A stretch of 64,000 nucleotides of DNA, taken from positions 6,448,001-6,512,000 of the forward strand of contig NC_057765.1 in the NCBI RefSeq assembly GCF_010389155.1. Direction: 5' to 3'. The notes below the pieces were generated by a model that was given only the letters and a program-made list of their open reading frames with translations, made no database searches and was not told the DNA's origin. Source of the DNA: Erigeron canadensis. Lineage: Eukaryota; Streptophyta; Magnoliopsida; Asterales; Asteraceae. The first letter of the stretch is position 1, and each line of letters opens with the position of its first letter. Below, one piece after another: positions 33,733 to 46,444 of the stretch. The position numbers and the translations under genes are program-made.

Positions 33733-33741
33733 ATATTTATC

Positions 33742-34341
33742 TTTTATATATATATATATCTATCGTATGCATTGCTTACGCCGTAAAATCTACGGGATGG
33801 CCCTGGTAATATCTTTGACAAAGATACAGAATTGTAAAGCTATATTATATAAAATTCATAGAAAGTATAAATTATTAGTCAAAATAATACCCTGTACCAT
33901 TAACGAGCTATTGATCAAATAAAGAGATGATAGGCTTTGTTTATTTTCCAGAGATCCCAAATTCAAATTCAAACTTAAACATTGACTTGCAATTACCCAA
34001 CTTATGAAAAATTTACTACTGAAAACAATTTTTCCAGCTTAAAAAAATTGTCAAACAAAAGTGAAAATAGTGTAGATACATATCCCCGAGTTACCAACTC
34101 TGTTTATACATGGGCCCTGATTTTAATATTGCTTAATACTATTGGTCAAGGTTAGCCATCTTGGCAAACATGTTTGGGAGTAGCCATCTTTGAACAAAAA
34201 GGAACTCCATATCAAGATGATCTATGCACTTGCACTATAATAAGAAGCTACATGCTCACTGAAGTATATTAAATCAAAAACTTGTTCTAATAATCAAAAT
34301 ACAAGTTTCAGAATATTTAAACACACACAACTTTGGTTTCC
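33742..34341. other. Upstream region of the SDR gene
   Basis: No gene is seen. An ATTGGTC (CCAAT-type) motif lies near 34142 and could belong to the SDR promoter. No clear TATA box can be assigned. Confidence 0.35.
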
Positions 34342-35843
34342 ATGGCAACAATGAATATAGCACCTGTCTCTGGAGCATCAACTCCACAAAGGTACACACT
34401 ATTTCACATTTTTGCTATTTGCCTCATCTTTACTATTAAATAAATTCTTAAATCTATTGCATACAATGTTGTTTTCTAAGTTAGGATTAAAGATCTTATA
34501 AGCAAATATATATGTTTTGATTGCTAGATTATTAGCGAATATAACGAGTGGGGCTGAAAGTATTAGAGCGTGTTCGCGAGAATTGTGCATCGAGAGTGGG
34601 AAAAATGATGTTCTAGCTAGTAGTAAATCCTATGTAGCACAACAATTGCATTTCAAACAGATCAACAAAATCCAAAGATTAAGATCTACTCTTGTTCGTG
34701 TCCATAACCACCAATCTATTAGAAATTCCTTGGGGAACGACGAACATGGAGCTACCACGAGGTATACAATGTTCTATGGTTCCCAATTGTTTTTTTCTGT
34801 TCTTACAAACAATAACCGAGATTTGAAAATTCATTACATACAATGCACATGATTGAAAGCTCGATACACACTATGACAATTCATGTAAAATTTTTTACAT
34901 TCTGAATTACTAAGCTAATTTAGGCTAAACTTGATATTTCTTCTCTGTATCCTTAAATGGTAGATTATTATGATTTTGCATACTCATTATCATTCTATTA
35001 TAATTTTAAATTGGACTAAACATCTTCTAACAATTAATTTCTATGTTTGGGATATATAGACTAGCAGGTAAAGTAGCAATCATAACTGGAGCAGCTCAAG
35101 GAATTGGAGAATGTACTGCAAGACTTTTTGCTAAACACGGAGCCAAGATTGTAATCGTTGACATCCAGGACGATTTGGGTCAATCTGTTTGTGAAGACAT
35201 TGGTCTTGAAAGCGCATCTTACATCCACTGCGATGTAACTAAAGAAGAGGATATAGAAAAGGCAGTAAAGTTCACCATAGAAAAGTATGGTAAATTAGAT
35301 ATAATGATCAACAATGCCGCGGTTTTAGGTGAAGCAAAGCAAAGTATTCTTGAAAACAGCAAAGCTGACTTTGACCATGTTATAAGTGTCAACTTAGCAG
35401 GCGTTTTTCTAGGAACAAAACACGCAGCTCGTGCCATGATCCCAGCTCATAGTGGTAGCATTATATCAGTTGGAAGTGTATCTTCTGCAATTGGCGGTGT
35501 TTCCCCTCATGCATATACTAGTTCAAAACACGCAATAATTGGACTGACAAGAAATGTTGCTGCAGAACTTGGCAAACATGGAATTCGGGTCAATTGTGTA
35601 TCCCCTTACCTTATTCCACCATCAGTCCCAGCTGAAATAACCGATACGTATCCAGATATATTTAAAAATATATATTCAAACATTAAGGGAGTGACTCTTC
35701 AAGGAGAAGATGTGGCTCAAGCTGCTCTGTACCTAGCAAGTGATGACTCCAAGTATATAAGTGGCCATAACCTTGCAGTTGATGGAGGGTTTACCACAAT
35801 AAATCCTGGATTCGGCTTATATGCGCCATCTAAATCTTCTTAA
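34342..35843 (+). CDS. Short-chain dehydrogenase/reductase (SDR110C-type, secoisolariciresinol dehydrogenase-like)
   Basis: Exon 1 (34342-34391) encodes MATMNIAPVSGASTPQ and joins in phase to exon 2 (35060-35843), giving 277 residues, the usual size for this family. The classical SDR motifs are complete: TGAAQGIG (residues 26-33), Asp51 at the end of beta-2 favouring NAD(H), NNAA at 101-104, Asn128, and catalytic Ser156, Tyr169 and Lys173 (YTSSK). These enzymes oxidise or reduce alcohols of lignans, terpenoids and ABA precursors; the substrate cannot be read from sequence. The 668-bp intron contains a 234-bp stretch (34528-34761) with good splice sites that would insert 78 codons in frame. 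I treat it as intron. No lesion is seen in the coding part. Confidence 0.87.
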
Positions 35844-36563
35844 TTTGCTTATGATACGTCACATTCTCTGTTACCGTATTGAAAATTTTTGAATAAACTT
35901 TCTTTTTAACAATCAAATTTGTCTTGCGGTGTTTATCTATTAGTGCGTTGGATGTAGAGTCGAATTGATGTCTTTGTTAAGTTGTTTCTAATTCTTTCAA
36001 GTTTGTTTATTGTCCATGGACAGTTGTTTTCTATGTGGGATAACAACAGTTTTCTTGTTAATGAAAAGGGGTTACTGTAGTTCTTAAATTTAGACCAAAC
36101 AAACGTATTTTTCTGATTCAGTTTTGATGGCTTTAGACTTTTGGTATCAACGGTACCAATTACAAAATTCACCAAAACATCAGGTTGATGATTGACCTCA
36201 GTCTTATTAATTTGAAATTCAGTATCACTTTTCGATTCTGATGATACTGATCCCGGGAACCAAAAAAAGTTACTTGTCCCAGTCCAACTTGATATCAATT
36301 ACATTTTTCGGTTTCATCTTGATATTTTTCGGCCCCACTTTGAATTTGGTACTATCTCGGGACCAAATATCACTATGTCCTATATACTAGAGAAAATAAG
36401 TGTACCGACTGACGGTACCGGCTAAAACATAAATACTATTTCACCAGTTTACCATACTTTTTTGAGGTACCGACACAAACAAAGTCAAATACTTGTATAT
36501 TTAAGCAATGTTATAAAAATCGGTTTTTAGGTCCAAACGGAAAAATTTTTGGGACCCATTGAT
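35844..36563. other. 3' flank of the SDR gene with degraded repeats
   Basis: It contains GGTACCG/GGTATC-rich repeat debris at about 36140-36480, like that near 26450. No gene is seen. Confidence 0.4.
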
Positions 36564-36571
36564 CCAATTTG

Positions 36572-37208
36572 CAGTGGCGGATCTTGAAAGTTTTAGCGGT
36601 GGGGGCCAATTTTATTTACTTTTGTTATCGTTATGTTCCGGGTATTATATTATGGTCATGCAGTAAACTAAATCGGGTCGGGTTAAACAAAAATAACACT
36701 AATAATCTAAGTTTCCCATTCAAATTACCAATACATAGTTTCTAACCAACAAAAAACTAGAAAGACTTATGAAAATATCAAGAGAAAAGGAGTGAATTGT
36801 GGATTGTGGGAGGAAGACCTTGTTACATGAATTGTGGGATAAAACATAAAATTATGAATGAACTAAGTGAATTGTGGGTTATAAAAACTATAAAGGTAAT
36901 TTGTTTTTTGCTGGAGCCTAAAACTCAAAAAATGGAGGAAAACCTTGTTACGTTAATTGTGAATTGTGGGCTAAAACAAAAAATTATGAGTGGATTAAGT
37001 GAATTGTGGGTTACAAAAACTAAAAAGGTAGACTTTATTAGACTATTAAATTTATTAAACATATCAAAAGTTTTTTGAAAAATAATTCCTGGGGGCTGAC
37101 TTAATAGATATAATAAAATTTGAACGAAATATGGATATATTGATACTGCTAAGCGAAAAAGCAGTGGTGGCCCAGACCCCCACGGGCCCCAAAAGAGATC
37201 CGCCCCTG
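36572..37208. mobile_element. hAT non-autonomous element, 637 bp, perfect 8-bp TSD
   Basis: The ends CAGTGGCGGATCT and AGATCCGCCCCTG are 13-bp inverted repeats with one mismatch. CCAATTTG is duplicated exactly at 36564-36571 and 37209-37216. Inside, a roughly 125-bp segment containing CCTTGTTAC and AAGTGAATTGTGGGTTA is tandemly duplicated (about 36800-37035). No transposase is present. Confidence 0.9.
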
Positions 37209-37216
37209 CCAATTTG

Positions 37217-38742
37217 TAAGTGTATTTTAGTACATATAACTAAATAAAAAAAATCATTATTTACAAAAATATATATCACCGCGTCACTTTCACATATATA
37301 ATTGAATGAAAGAAGTTTAGGAAATGAGTGACTGAGATTTGTTTCCCGATCCATTTAGTAGGAATGTTCTCAAATTATTTTTCTCATATATATATATATA
37401 TATATCTATATAATTTGTTCCATCTCTCTCCATCTCTTTATTCGATTTGTGATTCTCTTCTTTTCAGCATGTTTCTCTTTCCATTATTTTTGATTATTTA
37501 AGTTCTTTTTTATTTCATTAAATTTCCGAACCTTTTTCTCCATTTAGTTTATGTATAAATTCATTGATGTTATTTCTCACAAGACCCTAATTATAGCATG
37601 CTCTAAATTAAATTCTACGAATTTTGTTAACAGATCCGATTTTTGGAGAACGGGTACGTCTTTTTCATCCTCCTGGCTGTAAGTGGTTCAGGAGTTGTTT
37701 TAGTTTGGTCATTAATTTTATAAGTTACTCTTACTTTGTTTGTGCTACTTTATTTTGTGTTTCCTACATAAGCATGATTAAGTTTGTTCTATTTTAATTT
37801 TCCAGTTGTGTCGTGTATCATTAAAGGTAACCCTTTAATCATTTTTACTTATGATGTGTGATTTAGAAGTCACCAAAATAACAGAAGTGACAAATATAAA
37901 AAAAAAAAAAGTTGTAGGACTAGAAGTAAAACAGATTGAATGTAATGAGATGTTGTTTGTTAGTGGTTTAATTAAAAGAAATAGTATTGAACACAAAGGT
38001 CACCTATGTACATCCAATATTGCTTAATGCTAATTAGCTCTTTAACCTTTCAATGGCTTCTTTCTTTCTTTTTAATCTAGCATGTTTGTCAAGGCACTTC
38101 TCTTTTGTGACAGGGTGGTTTCGAAGTCTAGAACTTCTATGAATGTGATCTGCTGGAATTTTATTATAATTTACAGTGAACATCTTTCCATGAATTGCCA
38201 ACTAAGGGTTTGTATCAATGAGTACATATTTACTACTGATTTTATTATCTTAAAATGCTACAATTGTAATGCTACTACTAAAAATTATATGGATGCTACT
38301 AGGAGTTTAAGCAAATAACTTTATACTACATTTGGTAATTATTCTTTTTTCAAAATTAATTACACTTTATTGTATTGCTGTAGTGTTAATAACTAACTTA
38401 TAATCTTAATCATATGGTGTAATTTGAATGTTTCGGGTGATGTTTGCTAATTCTTCCTAACACTGCTTATAGTTTTACAATATGTATATTTTGTATGATA
38501 TTTGGCAACTCAATCTCACATTTGTCAGGTGATCAGATATTTGACTGATTTATAGTTTTCTCTCCAACACTGCCACATTACTTACAAGTCTATTTGCTCT
38601 ATGCAGAGCCAACTTGGAGGGAATTGCTAATTTTCCAAAGTACTCTTTCCTGAGTTGGTGTTGGTTGTTGAAAGTTGCGTAGAGATGATCTTCGTGTTTA
38701 TAGGACATATAAGGAGTATACTTTAAGAATACGAGATGACTC
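37217..38742. other. No confident gene
   Basis: It includes (AT)n repeats near 37387 and open frames without recognisable protein character. It ends at the insertion site of a solo LTR. Confidence 0.4.
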
Positions 38743-39387
38743 TGTTGGATCAGGGATTCGCTGAGGGACTCAGCGAGCTCTCAGCGAGCATATGCATCTG
38801 CAAGCATGTTCTACCTTCAAAGTCTAAAGGATATGTTCAATGACTCATCGTCCAGTATTTGTAAGTCAAATATGAGCGGGAATTTGAAGAATAGAAGAAT
38901 GGTCCCAAGGACACGTGTTGAAAGATTAAGATGAAGCCATGTGACCTTGTACTACTTTTGTGCAATGGAGTTTCTCTTTCATACCATTTTTGGAAACAAA
39001 CAAGATGAAGGAAAGAGACCTCTGCAGATCTGAATGATCCACCAATAGATAGTTGACAACCTTCATGTGTCAACATCTACTAGGGTAGTCATGTGATTCC
39101 TTATCTGCCGATAAAAAGGATCACTTGACCTAGCCACCATTCTGTTGGGGTGTTCCACAGTTTTTACTTTATTCTCTTTAGTTATTTGTTAAGTTTTTGT
39201 GTGTTCAAAAACTTAACATATTTTTCTGTTTATTGTTGTTGTTAAACAACCATCCATGTTTTCATCGTTTAGTTTGAAATACATATAACTAAACAAAGTT
39301 CTTTACTTCTCGTCTCTATTCTTGTTACTTCATATTTATCTTACAAGTTAGTTAATCAAACACAAGTAGTGCATTCGTGAACCTTCA
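38743..39387 (+). mobile_element. Solo LTR of the Sirevirus-like family
   Basis: It starts TGTTGGATCAGGGATTCGC and ends GTGCATTCGTGAACCTTCA. It is 645 bp and similar along its length to the LTR at 51432-52099. No internal retrotransposon sequence adjoins it. The flanks GACTC (38738-38742) and TACTC (39388-39392) match at 4 of 5 bases, as expected for an old 5-bp duplication left after LTR-LTR recombination. Confidence 0.82.
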
Positions 39388-39392
39388 TACTC

Positions 39393-41687
39393 ATTTTATA
39401 AACAAATGGATGTGGATACCTCCAAATTTCATGTTGGTGTAAATATATCATATATGCATTTAGTGACAAGTATACTGACACAACTTCACTAGGTATGTAT
39501 CAAAGCTAAACTTCCTATTCTATACTTTAGTGATCACCATGTACATTGCACTTGCGGTTGATTGTTGAGGAAAGTAATTTACCATTAAGGTGCCCATAAT
39601 AAGGCATCAGGGCATTAACCTCTAAATTGGTCAATTTATGTTCGCTTTTTATTTTCTTTTTATTTGGGTTGTTTTATATTTTATGTCTAAAAAGTCTAAT
39701 GTGTTAAGTTAATGAAGATTTAGGTTCTAACTAGATAGGATGGGTCCATTGGATTAAAATGATGTGTCTAAGTCTATTCAAATACCCATATCACCTTTTT
39801 TTTTTGGTAAAAGAATATAGGTTATTATTTAGTTATATAAATTTTTGTAATCATATCACTTTAATTATTTATAAATGCTTAATATGAAAAGTGATGAAAG
39901 AAAAATTGTTTGTGGGTCAATTATTTATAATCTCGCGTTTAAGTTTTCCTTTGTTGGTGTTTGGTAATTAACCTCAGGATCTCTATAGCTTCTTTTTTTA
40001 TTTTGTTGATGTTTCTGATTGGGTGATATTGGTGATCCATTTTTTACAAGTACAAAAACAAACTTTGCTTTTTACATGATCCACAGCCACTAGCAAAGAG
40101 TGTAAGTTTTGATCTTTATGTTTAGATACCAATGCAAGTGTAGTGCTATCATCTTCATGGTTATTCCATATATGTGCTTTTGTTATAAAATTCTTGCCCA
40201 ACATTTCTTAAATCACTTCATAAAGCTTTTGAATGTTATGTGAAGCTTACTTTCATTATGGTTTTAATTTCTTAGATAGTCACAAGTGGTTAATCTTTTT
40301 TTTAGTGCAGCCGTGCAGGTACTTCGACAAAATACACCGACGACAAAGACAAGTTGAGATATGAGTTGTCTAATTATCTCACAAGAGAAAATATATGGGA
40401 GGTTGTAATGCGTATTTGATGTGGGAAAAGGTTGTAATGTAATTAAATAATTGGATGGTTCGTGGACAATGGGGTAACCCCAAATATGTCATGGAAAAAT
40501 CGGACCTGGAAGAAAATAGACTCTTTTTTAAATAATTAAACATAAAAACACATTGTATGTATCGCACCAGCCTGTCGTCTAAACTATTGGTTTGTAGTTT
40601 GCATTACATAATTCTATCATCTAAAAGATTGTTTTTACCATATTTTCAAGTTTCATTTTAAGGTATGCTATAATGTTCTTTATACTGTCCGTGCATGGTT
40701 TGGCTCAAAAACCTCAAGACAATTTTAAAGCCTCTAAAACTCAAAACTAACTTATTGCATTGCCACATAAGATTTCTTTTAGTTTCATGGTTAGTATCTA
40801 TTTTCTTTAAATGTATGTTATAATCGTTCTTTAAAATCTATGTAGCCGAATCCAAATTTAACACATTGTTTAATTTTTGTTAATTGGTTTTGTTGCTAAC
40901 CGTGTTATAAAAATACTAGGGCAAGCGAATGGCATGGCTATATAAATTAACACAAAACACTTTTACTAATTATAAAATGCAGTAAATGTTGAATTATAAC
41001 GAAAATAGTCAAAATATATTTAAAATGCAGTAAATGATAGTACTAGATAACTACAATTTCATAACAAAATATAAATTTTAAAGTTCATAATCATTTAAGA
41101 AAAAACATTAAATTACTACTGTTGTTGGTGGACATTGGTAATGTTTTTTACCTTGGGAGAATTCATCTAAATTTGAGTACCACATCTCACAGTTATGGAT
41201 AGATTAATAGAGGGTTTTCAGAAATCCTATGTTATATCTCAGATCTCCGTGTAATATAGCAGTAGGAGTAGAAGTTAAAGAATATATCGGTAAAAAAAAT
41301 TAAATTATACACAAATAAAAAATTTATGAAAAGAAATATTATGAAAAAAAAACAATAAAACAAAAAACCGATTTAACCGGTGGTTCAAATCTCGTAAAAA
41401 CCAGGTATAGAAAACCACACACCACTCCAGAACCCTATTAAATCGCCAGTTTGAATCTGCGTTCGACTTTGCTTTTGGTCAAAGTGTTGTGATTTTGACC
41501 AGTTTAGTAAAAGTAGACCAAATTTTGAAAGTCAAAATCCCATTGATATTTGCCAAATCGCAAAACTATTTCACAAATCGCGATCTTTTGGTTGTCGATG
41601 GTGAACACTAAACCAAATTTTGATATTTTGCAGCATTCGATTTATCTCTTCTCCCTCTTTTAAGAAGCTTTTTTATTTAATCAAATA
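39393..41687. other. No gene seen
   Basis: The stretch is AT-rich, with scattered short frames and no recognisable family, terminal repeats or RNA gene. Confidence 0.4.
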
Positions 41688-42394
41688 CAGTAAAATCTCT
41701 ATAAATTAATAATGTTGAGACCTGAATATTTTATTAAATTATCGAGATATTATTATATTGATAAATTAATAAATTATTAATTTAAAGAGGTTCATGTATC
41801 ACATTCAAAATTTTTAAAATTTTTATATCCAATGTACATTCACACATAATATGAAACAAGAGTCCAGAGCAAATTGTTTTCGACACGATAAAATTCGTTC
41901 AATGAATTCAGTTAGCGTAATTTAAACGATGTAAACTCTGAAGAAGACATTTGTGCGCTTGAGAGCTTAGATTACAAGTAAGCATTATTATCACAAAACG
42001 GAAGTGAATGAGTTGTAGGATTATCCAAGTGAAAATAATGAATGTTATGATGTTCAAAGCATTGAAGAAATTGTGATGGATAATGTTCAAAATCTAGTTG
42101 ATGATGAAGTTGAGGATGATATAGTAGTTTTGAAATCGATTATTCGGAAAGAAACATTGCAAGCGGCAAACAACTCTTCACAACTTCTTGTTGCGACAAT
42201 GTCTCAATTCTTAAGTGCTTAATTTATAGTTTTGATGGGACCTATATATTTACCTTAAGGTTTCAAAGAAAAGGATTATCTTATTATTTTATTGATTGGT
42301 ATTCAATTTTGTACTGGTCACAAATTGAGACTGGACAAATTATTAGTTTTATCGAGGTTATTAAATTATCGCGTATTAATATATAGAGGTTCTG
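41688..42394 (+). mobile_element. pogo/Tigger-like (Emigrant/Lemi-type) element remnant
   Basis: The ends CAGTAAAATCTCTATAAATT and TATATAGAGGTTCTG are inverted repeats of the CAGTAAAACCTCTATAAATTAATA type seen in plant Emigrant/Lemi elements. A TA precedes the left end; the right flank is TT, so the duplication has decayed. The interior keeps a 48-codon frame (42076-42222: LVDDEVEDDIVVLKSIIRKE) that probably derives from the transposase C-terminus. Confidence 0.75.
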
Positions 42395-42474
42395 TTGTAC
42401 GTGGCAACACATTAATTCAATTCAACCAGCCAATTCTAAATTTATTTAGACATCCATTCTTTAAATTTACAACC

Positions 42475-42620
42475 AACAACAACAACAACGGTACCCAATC
42501 TCGACAAACGTCAGGGTATGGGGGAGGTACGATGTAGACAAACTTTACCCCTACTCAAAGGTAGGAAGGCTGCTTCCAGATCCACCGAAGTGGAAGGGAC
42601 CTCCGGACCAGGGAAAACCG
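42475..42620 (+). repeat. SINE-like repeat core
   Basis: It begins with a CAA run. It contains GGTATGGGGGAGGTACGATG, TTTACCCCTACTC and GGTAGGAAGGCTGCTTCC, which resemble the conserved core of Au/TS-type plant SINEs. Pol III boxes could not be confirmed. Confidence 0.45.
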
Positions 42621-43498
42621 AAAAGGGAAACACTCTCGATCTCAAACTCTTAATCTCAACCTTTTAACCTCTATCCCCGCTCAGATCTAGATCTGAATCT
42701 AGAGAGAGAAGGAGACGTTGGAGAGAAGAGGAAGAAAAGAGACGTCAGACGTTAGAAAAGAGAATAAAAGAAGCATATACAAAATAATAAAATGTTTTTG
42801 TCAAGTTTGGCGATGGTTTTGTGAATTAACGTTGGCTGCTTTTTTGGATATGTTAAATATTGTGTCATGCTTCTTGATTGTCCATGTTTACATGAAAAAT
42901 ATAATATGATTAGATTGATGTTTATTCTTTAGTTTTTTTTTTTTTGTCATCGAAACATTTGATTGATTAGAAAGGTTGTTGAACGCCAAATAGATCATTT
43001 ATTTAATTGTTAATATATGCTTTTGGCCACTTGTTACTTGTTAAGTAGACCACCAGGTCCACCTTCCTTAACACACTAGTCATTATCGTACACTCACATT
43101 CGGTCACTCACGCAGTCACGCACGCACATAATTAGTAAGTTGAATTAAAATATAAATGATAGGTGTCAAATGTTGATACAGTTTCGATATTTCTTACCAT
43201 AATCACCCTTAAAATAATTTGAGAAGCTACCTTTTGCAGAAATTAATGACAAAAAAAATTCTAATTTTAGATAACATATTGGAACAGATTGGGTCAAAAT
43301 TTAGATCTCCTAGCTAGACAATTGTTTAAAGTATGGGTATCATTTTCCTTTAGATCGTGCTGGTCAACTTCCCACAATTGGTGTGTAATTTTAGCTCACT
43401 TTTGTTATTGGAAAATGTTAAAATATATACTTCTTAAGAGTACACTTATTAAAAAAGTTGTATATTCATATCATAAGCCTACATTCTGAATTTGTTAT
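42621..43498. other. No gene seen
   Basis: A purine-rich patch (42700-42770) and AT-rich sequence lead up to the Harbinger element. Confidence 0.4.
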
Positions 43499-43772
43499 TT
43501 AGGTCTCACCTTATACAACTCACTTCTTCCAAACTTTTTTTCCACTTTTTCCACTATTCATTAACAATCTCTCTCCTAGAACACCCCAAGAATATCCCCT
43601 CCTTATACTACCCACTTCTTTCTCACTTCTTCCACTATTTTACTATTTCATTTTTAATTTTCACAAAATTAAACAAACACATTTTATTATTAAACAAACA
43701 CATTCCATTTAATATAAAATTAAACATTACACTGAAAAACAGAAAGTAAATAGATTATGAAAAATGACATTA

Positions 43773-46091
43773 TTAGGAAATATAAAAGTAGACATCAACG
43801 TTGACGGGCGTGGTCCAAACATGTTCAATCAGAGCATTGCGGAGTTGATGGTGAGCCCCTCTATCGCACAACTCACTGTACATATGAACACCGTTCAGTC
43901 CACGCACGGGTTGGAAGGACATTATTAGCTATCAACTCTTCTTCAAACTCTGTAATTACACGCCCGTTATCTTCAACGATCATGTTGTGCAGAATCACAC
44001 AACATAACATGATATGTTTTATCCTGTTCACACTGTATGGCCGCGCATATTGTTCAATAATCTGCCAACGACCCTGAAGAAACCCAAATGCTCGGTCGAC
44101 ATCCTTTCTTGCAGCTTCCTGGTATCTTTTGAACTTGGAGGTTTTCGGGTCCATCGGGCACTTGAATGACTTAACAAGAGTAGCCCATTCTGGATAAATA
44201 CCATCTGCTAGGTAATATCCCTTTTGAAAGTGTTTCCCATTAACTGAAAACTCTACTTTAGGAGCCTTGTCTCGAACCAAATCGTTGAACAAATCTAATT
44301 CGTTGAGGACGTTGATGCCGTTGTTTGAACCAGCAGGGCCAAAGTAAGCATGTCAGATCCACAAATCATATGAAGCAACCGCTTCAACCATGATTGTTGG
44401 ATGTCCCTTGCCGCCTCGAGTACTGCCATTGTCATGCCACGGGACAGTCCTCCAACCCCAATGCATGAAATCTATGCTACCAAACATACTCGGGAACCAT
44501 GAACCTCGACATCTTTAGCTGTTAACCGCTCGATATCTGCTTCTGTTGGCCTTCTCAAATACTCGTCACGATAGAGGTGTATAACAGACTTGCAGAAAGC
44601 GTCTAAACACTGGTAGCTCGTATCTTGAGCCATTTGAAAGTGCTCATCTAAAGCATCAGCCTTAAAGCTACACGCTAACTGACATATGGTAGAAGTACAT
44701 TTCTGGAATGTTGAAACCAGGACGACCTGTAGCATCTGTCACGCCTTTTTGGAAGAACTGAAGTGTTTCGGTAGCGGTTCAATGCTTTCAAAGGAGTTTA
44801 TATCTCGCACTATGCGCAGAAACATTTTCTTTCGCATTCAAAACCTTTTACCAAACATGTCAGGTGGGTAGGTTGGTTCTGGAGCAAAGTAATGATCCTA
44901 TAAAAGATTTGCGGCACCCACGTGATCTCGCCGGATCACCCTTCTAGTAAACTTGGGTCTAGAAGAACTTAGTGATTCTTGGCTTTGGTTTTCTTCTTCG
45001 TCAAAGATAACGTTAAGACAAACGCCTATTGTTATGGGTGAAATTTCAGGTTTCATTATCTTGAAGGTCCAAGATCTTGAAGTCTAAGGATCTGACGTGC
45101 TAGAATATTCTGATTACTTATTAATATATTGCTAATGATATATTCGAAGTGTTATTATTATTTCCCCGTGAGATAAGTATGCAGGTTCCATAATATTCAA
45201 TATAAAGCTTTGAAGAATACCTCTAACGGTATAAAAAGGATTCAACACATGTTTTATCTCATCAACACGCAAAGAAGACTAAGTCCACCAACATAATCGG
45301 ACTTCAAGTTAATTTTAGCATGAGGAGAATATCTTCAACGGCCACAATATTAGTCAAGATATGCTCCAACGTTTACTTTATGAAAACCCGGAAGATCCCT
45401 ACAAAGACAGAAGATTAGTAAGGATCTTGAGTCTATATAAACGAAGGAGGTTGATCGGTTATAAGCATCTGCTTATTTCTCTGCTCACGAAACACTTGTA
45501 CTCACACACCACTCTCATTACTTTCATTATCGCACTTAGAAACATCGATCAACTGAATTCATCATCGTAATCATTTTAAACACGATTAATAAGATAACAA
45601 AGGCAGGGACGATTGCTTCCTCCCAGGGTTTTTATGCCGGCGATCCTTAAAGGATTAAGGGCTTTTCCTCGATAACAAATCTCGATGTTCTTTGTTCCTT
45701 ACTTTTTACTTTATTGCATTATTTACATAATCTTTGTTTTATCTTGTTTCTTACAATATTATTTGCATCATATTTTATTTTCTGCATTTAGTTTGCGAAT
45801 ATCTTTGACCTCCTTCTTTTATTTAAGTCGACATAATCTTTGACAATCATACTCTATTTTACGCATCTTTGAATCTAAACATATTTTACAAGCCCTTAAC
45901 CTCACGAACGAAAGTTTGGTTACATAATTGATTTAAGTCTTCGACGTAGATTATCTTAGGTAATGTTTGACCAAAACACCTATGGCTTCGGGATTGAAAA
46001 CAACATTCATTTGCATAACAACATTATTGATTGATTTGTAATCGTTTGATTCATAATCGTCGCTAGAGGATGATGATGATGAGCTAGACAT
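43773..46091 (-). pseudogene. Harbinger (ALP1-like) DDE transposase, multiply broken
   Basis: It starts at 46091 with a serine run (MSS..DDYESNDYKS). It is interrupted by the solo LTR and resumes at about 45024 (NVIFDEEEN, SSSRPKFTRR). It continues as YFAPEPTYPPDMFGKRF and MFLRIVRDI, CTSTICQLACSFKADALDE, YLRRPTEADIERL, SIDFMHWGW, FNDLVRDKAPKVEFS and ARKDVDRAFGFLQGRWQII, and ends NALIEHVWTTPVNVDVYF. Lesions include TAG/TGA stops, a 1-base loss after DVEVHG, TGA in the WIWHA position, and a frameshift near 43885. Two catalytic positions look changed: NNDINVL reads NNGINVL, and the VERAFG glutamate is Asp. It cannot be active. Confidence 0.88.
45030..45978 (+). mobile_element. Solo LTR inserted in the Harbinger transposase gene
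   Basis: The 949-bp segment starts TGTTATGGGTGAAATTTCAG and ends TTTGACCAAAACA. CCTAT is duplicated exactly at both sides (45025-45029 and 45979-45983). Removing the LTR and one CCTAT rejoins the transposase reading (FNPEAIG to VCLNVIFDEEEN). The LTR does not resemble the 51-kb family. Confidence 0.88.
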
Positions 46092-46444
46092 TTTTGGTAG
46101 TAGTGTGTGATTGAAATGCTTTGGAAATAATAGAAAATGGTATGTTTAAATTGTTGTATTTTGAAATGGTGGTATAATGAAGTATAAATAGTAGTATGAA
46201 AATAAAAAAATTAAAAAACAAAAAATTCAACCAACTAGCCGTTGGTTTCAAATTAGGATTGGAAAATGTTTTTATTATTTTGCAATGGCTAAATGCAAAA
46301 ATCGGGCCCCACATGCACCAATGTCGCACATCTACACATGGGAGAAACACATTGGACGCGACCCAAGACGCGATGGTGCTAATGGTGTCCTCCCGCTCGT
46401 GTGCGTCCGACGCGGGGATGACGTCTCTATAAGCAGTGACCTTA

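Larger units (their letters stand above)
43502..46441 (-). mobile_element. PIF/Harbinger element with TTA target duplication, split by a solo LTR
   Basis: The ends GGTCTCACCTTATA and TATAAGCAGTGACC are inverted repeats (11 of 14 positions). TTA is duplicated outside both ends (43499-43501 and 46442-46444), the classical Harbinger target. The element carries a minus-strand transposase gene. A 949-bp solo LTR with a 5-bp duplication sits inside. Without it the element would be about 2.0 kb. No Myb-like second ORF was found. Confidence 0.85.

Noticed and set aside
38082..38318. 78-codon frame as a gene
   Set aside because: Composition is typical of AT-rich non-coding DNA and no homologous motif is visible.
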